Shown one piece after another: positions 63,435 to 64,000 of a DNA stretch of 64,000 bases. Below the pieces are notes generated by a model that worked only from the letters and a program-made list of their open reading frames with translations, had not been told where the DNA came from and did no database searches. Origin of the DNA: Sphingomonas edaphi (GTDB lineage Bacteria; Pseudomonadota; Alphaproteobacteria; Sphingomonadales; Sphingomonadaceae); assembly GCF_003583725.1 (NCBI RefSeq), contig NZ_QXTF01000001.1:1240001-1304000 (forward strand), read 5' to 3'. Position numbers and translations under genes: made by a program. Within the stretch, counting starts at the first letter, position 1, and each line of letters starts with the position of its first letter.

Positions 63435-63749
63435 ATGGCGTGGTTCTATCTTATCTTGGGCGGTTTTTTCGAAGTGGGGTTCACGACCGCGCTGCGCTTC
63501 GTTGATGGCTTCAAGAGCCTCCCCTGGACACTGGTCTTCCTCGTGTCGGTTACGCTCAGCATGGGCCTGTTGGAGCTCGCCTCCCGTTCGATCCCGATGG
63601 GCACAGCCTATGCCGTTTGGGGCGGGATCGGGGCCGTCGGCACGGTCATTGTCGGCATGGCGTTCTTCGACGAGCCTACGACAACCATCCGCATGCTGCT
63701 TATCCTAGCAATCGTCGGGTGCATCGCGGCCTTGAAGTTGACCGCCTGA
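63435..63749 (+). CDS. Small multidrug resistance (SugE-type) transporter
   Basis: 104 residues, four helices: MAWFYLILGGFFEVGFTTAL (the membrane Glu14 that drives transport), TLVFLVSVTLSMGLLELASR, MGTAYAVWGGIGAVGTVIVG and LLILAIVGCIAALKL. SMR/SugE type exporters handle guanidinium or quaternary amines. ATG 63435 has GGAGG upstream. It is 48 bp after the EamA gene. Confidence 0.93.
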   Translation: MAWFYLILGGFFEVGFTTALRFVDGFKSLPWTLVFLVSVTLSMGLLELASRSIPMGTAYAVWGGIGAVGTVIVGMAFFDEPTTTIRMLLILAIVGCIAALKLTA

Positions 63750-63869
63750 TCCAGTCGTTTGTCATGGCGGACGCGACTGTTGGTCGAAGCGATGCTCGAA
63801 GTCAGGAGAGCTTCATCTTCGCAGCAACAGTTGCGGGAGCGAACCTGTCACAACCGAGTTAGGCTTTCC

Positions 63870-64000
63870 ATGACCCGCACCTGCCGCATCCTGTCCATCC
63901 TCCTGGCGACCACCGCGCCCATCCCTGCTTTCGCACAGGAAGTGCCGGCGGGAGAAAACGCTGATCATGTCCAGACTACGACTGACGAATCCGCGATGCC
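63870..64000 (+). CDS. Exported protein, N-terminal part (cut by window edge)
   Basis: The 43 residues seen begin with a signal peptide, MTRTCRILSILLATTAPIPA then FAQE, with a probable cleavage after AFA. The next residues are acidic (VPAGENADHVQTTTDESAM), as in the linker before the TonB box of receptors, but the fragment is too short to say more. The 120 bp before it show no clear promoter. Confidence 0.6.
   Translation, partial: MTRTCRILSILLATTAPIPAFAQEVPAGENADHVQTTTDESAM

Overview
The window reads as chromosomal DNA of a sphingomonad (Alphaproteobacteria, Sphingomonadaceae). The GC content is high, genes are densely packed with many 4-bp start/stop overlaps, and TTG/GTG starts are frequent. 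Gene content fits: an HTH-RibB-RibX fusion, COQ9, a ubiquinol-cytochrome c chaperone family protein, a DivK-type regulator, a spinster-type MFS transporter next to a TonB receptor, and rnd-lptC-lptA-lptB-rpoN. I see no phage, insertion sequence, CRISPR array or rRNA. No gene-free stretch exceeds about 300 bases.

Layout. 1-7250: cut-off ribA, exonuclease III, lolA and ftsK (minus), ubiH (plus), LON-domain protein and chaperedoxin-like thioredoxin (minus). 7394-11900: tRNA-Gly(GCC), SRAP protein, prs, nadE, an orphan and a lipoprotein. 11929-17707: a glutamyl-tRNA synthetase, a TonB-like protein, a small membrane protein, then ribD-ribE-ribBX-ribH. 17700-24800: SOUL protein and old yellow enzyme (minus), an EamA transporter, coq9, feoAB behind a probable Fur box, ssb, and DUF177 plus the cytochrome chaperone (minus). 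24905-31860: bamE, kynA-kynU, and a TetR regulator divergent from a TonB receptor and MFS transporter. 31931-41877: a repeat-bearing secreted protein, a fasciclin lipoprotein, dnaN, a DUF2059-type protein, recF, a DEAD-box helicase with a structured leader, gyrB and an EEP-family hydrolase. 41874-45930: rnd-lptC-lptA-lptB-rpoN (minus). 46178-50354: a glycine-rich double cold-shock protein, GNAT, ATP-dependent DNA ligase, rpmG, divK. 50394-57622: small-enzyme operons and an SPFH/ribbon-helix-helix/membrane/hydrolase cassette. 57619-64000: S1/P1 nuclease, an unknown 154-aa protein and a TIR-TM-TPR protein (minus), ispG, EamA, SMR transporter and a cut-off exported protein.

How the genes work together. 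Most of the window is housekeeping: riboflavin, NAD, PRPP and isoprenoid synthesis; LPS and lipoprotein traffic; replication and repair; respiratory assembly. The riboflavin locus is the most informative part. The RibA-like half of RibBX has lost its zinc cysteines, while a separate RibA begins at the left edge. RibBX also carries an N-terminal helix-turn-helix, and a perfect palindrome lies just upstream of its start, which suggests autoregulation.

Novelty candidates, in order: the HTH-RibBX/palindrome pair; the multi-hairpin leader of the DEAD-box helicase; the membrane TIR-TPR protein with its 154-aa neighbour; the RGG-type tandem cold-shock protein; and a window-wide habit in which 7 of 9 convergent protein-gene pairs overlap at their stop codons, five of them through one shared 4-bp double stop.
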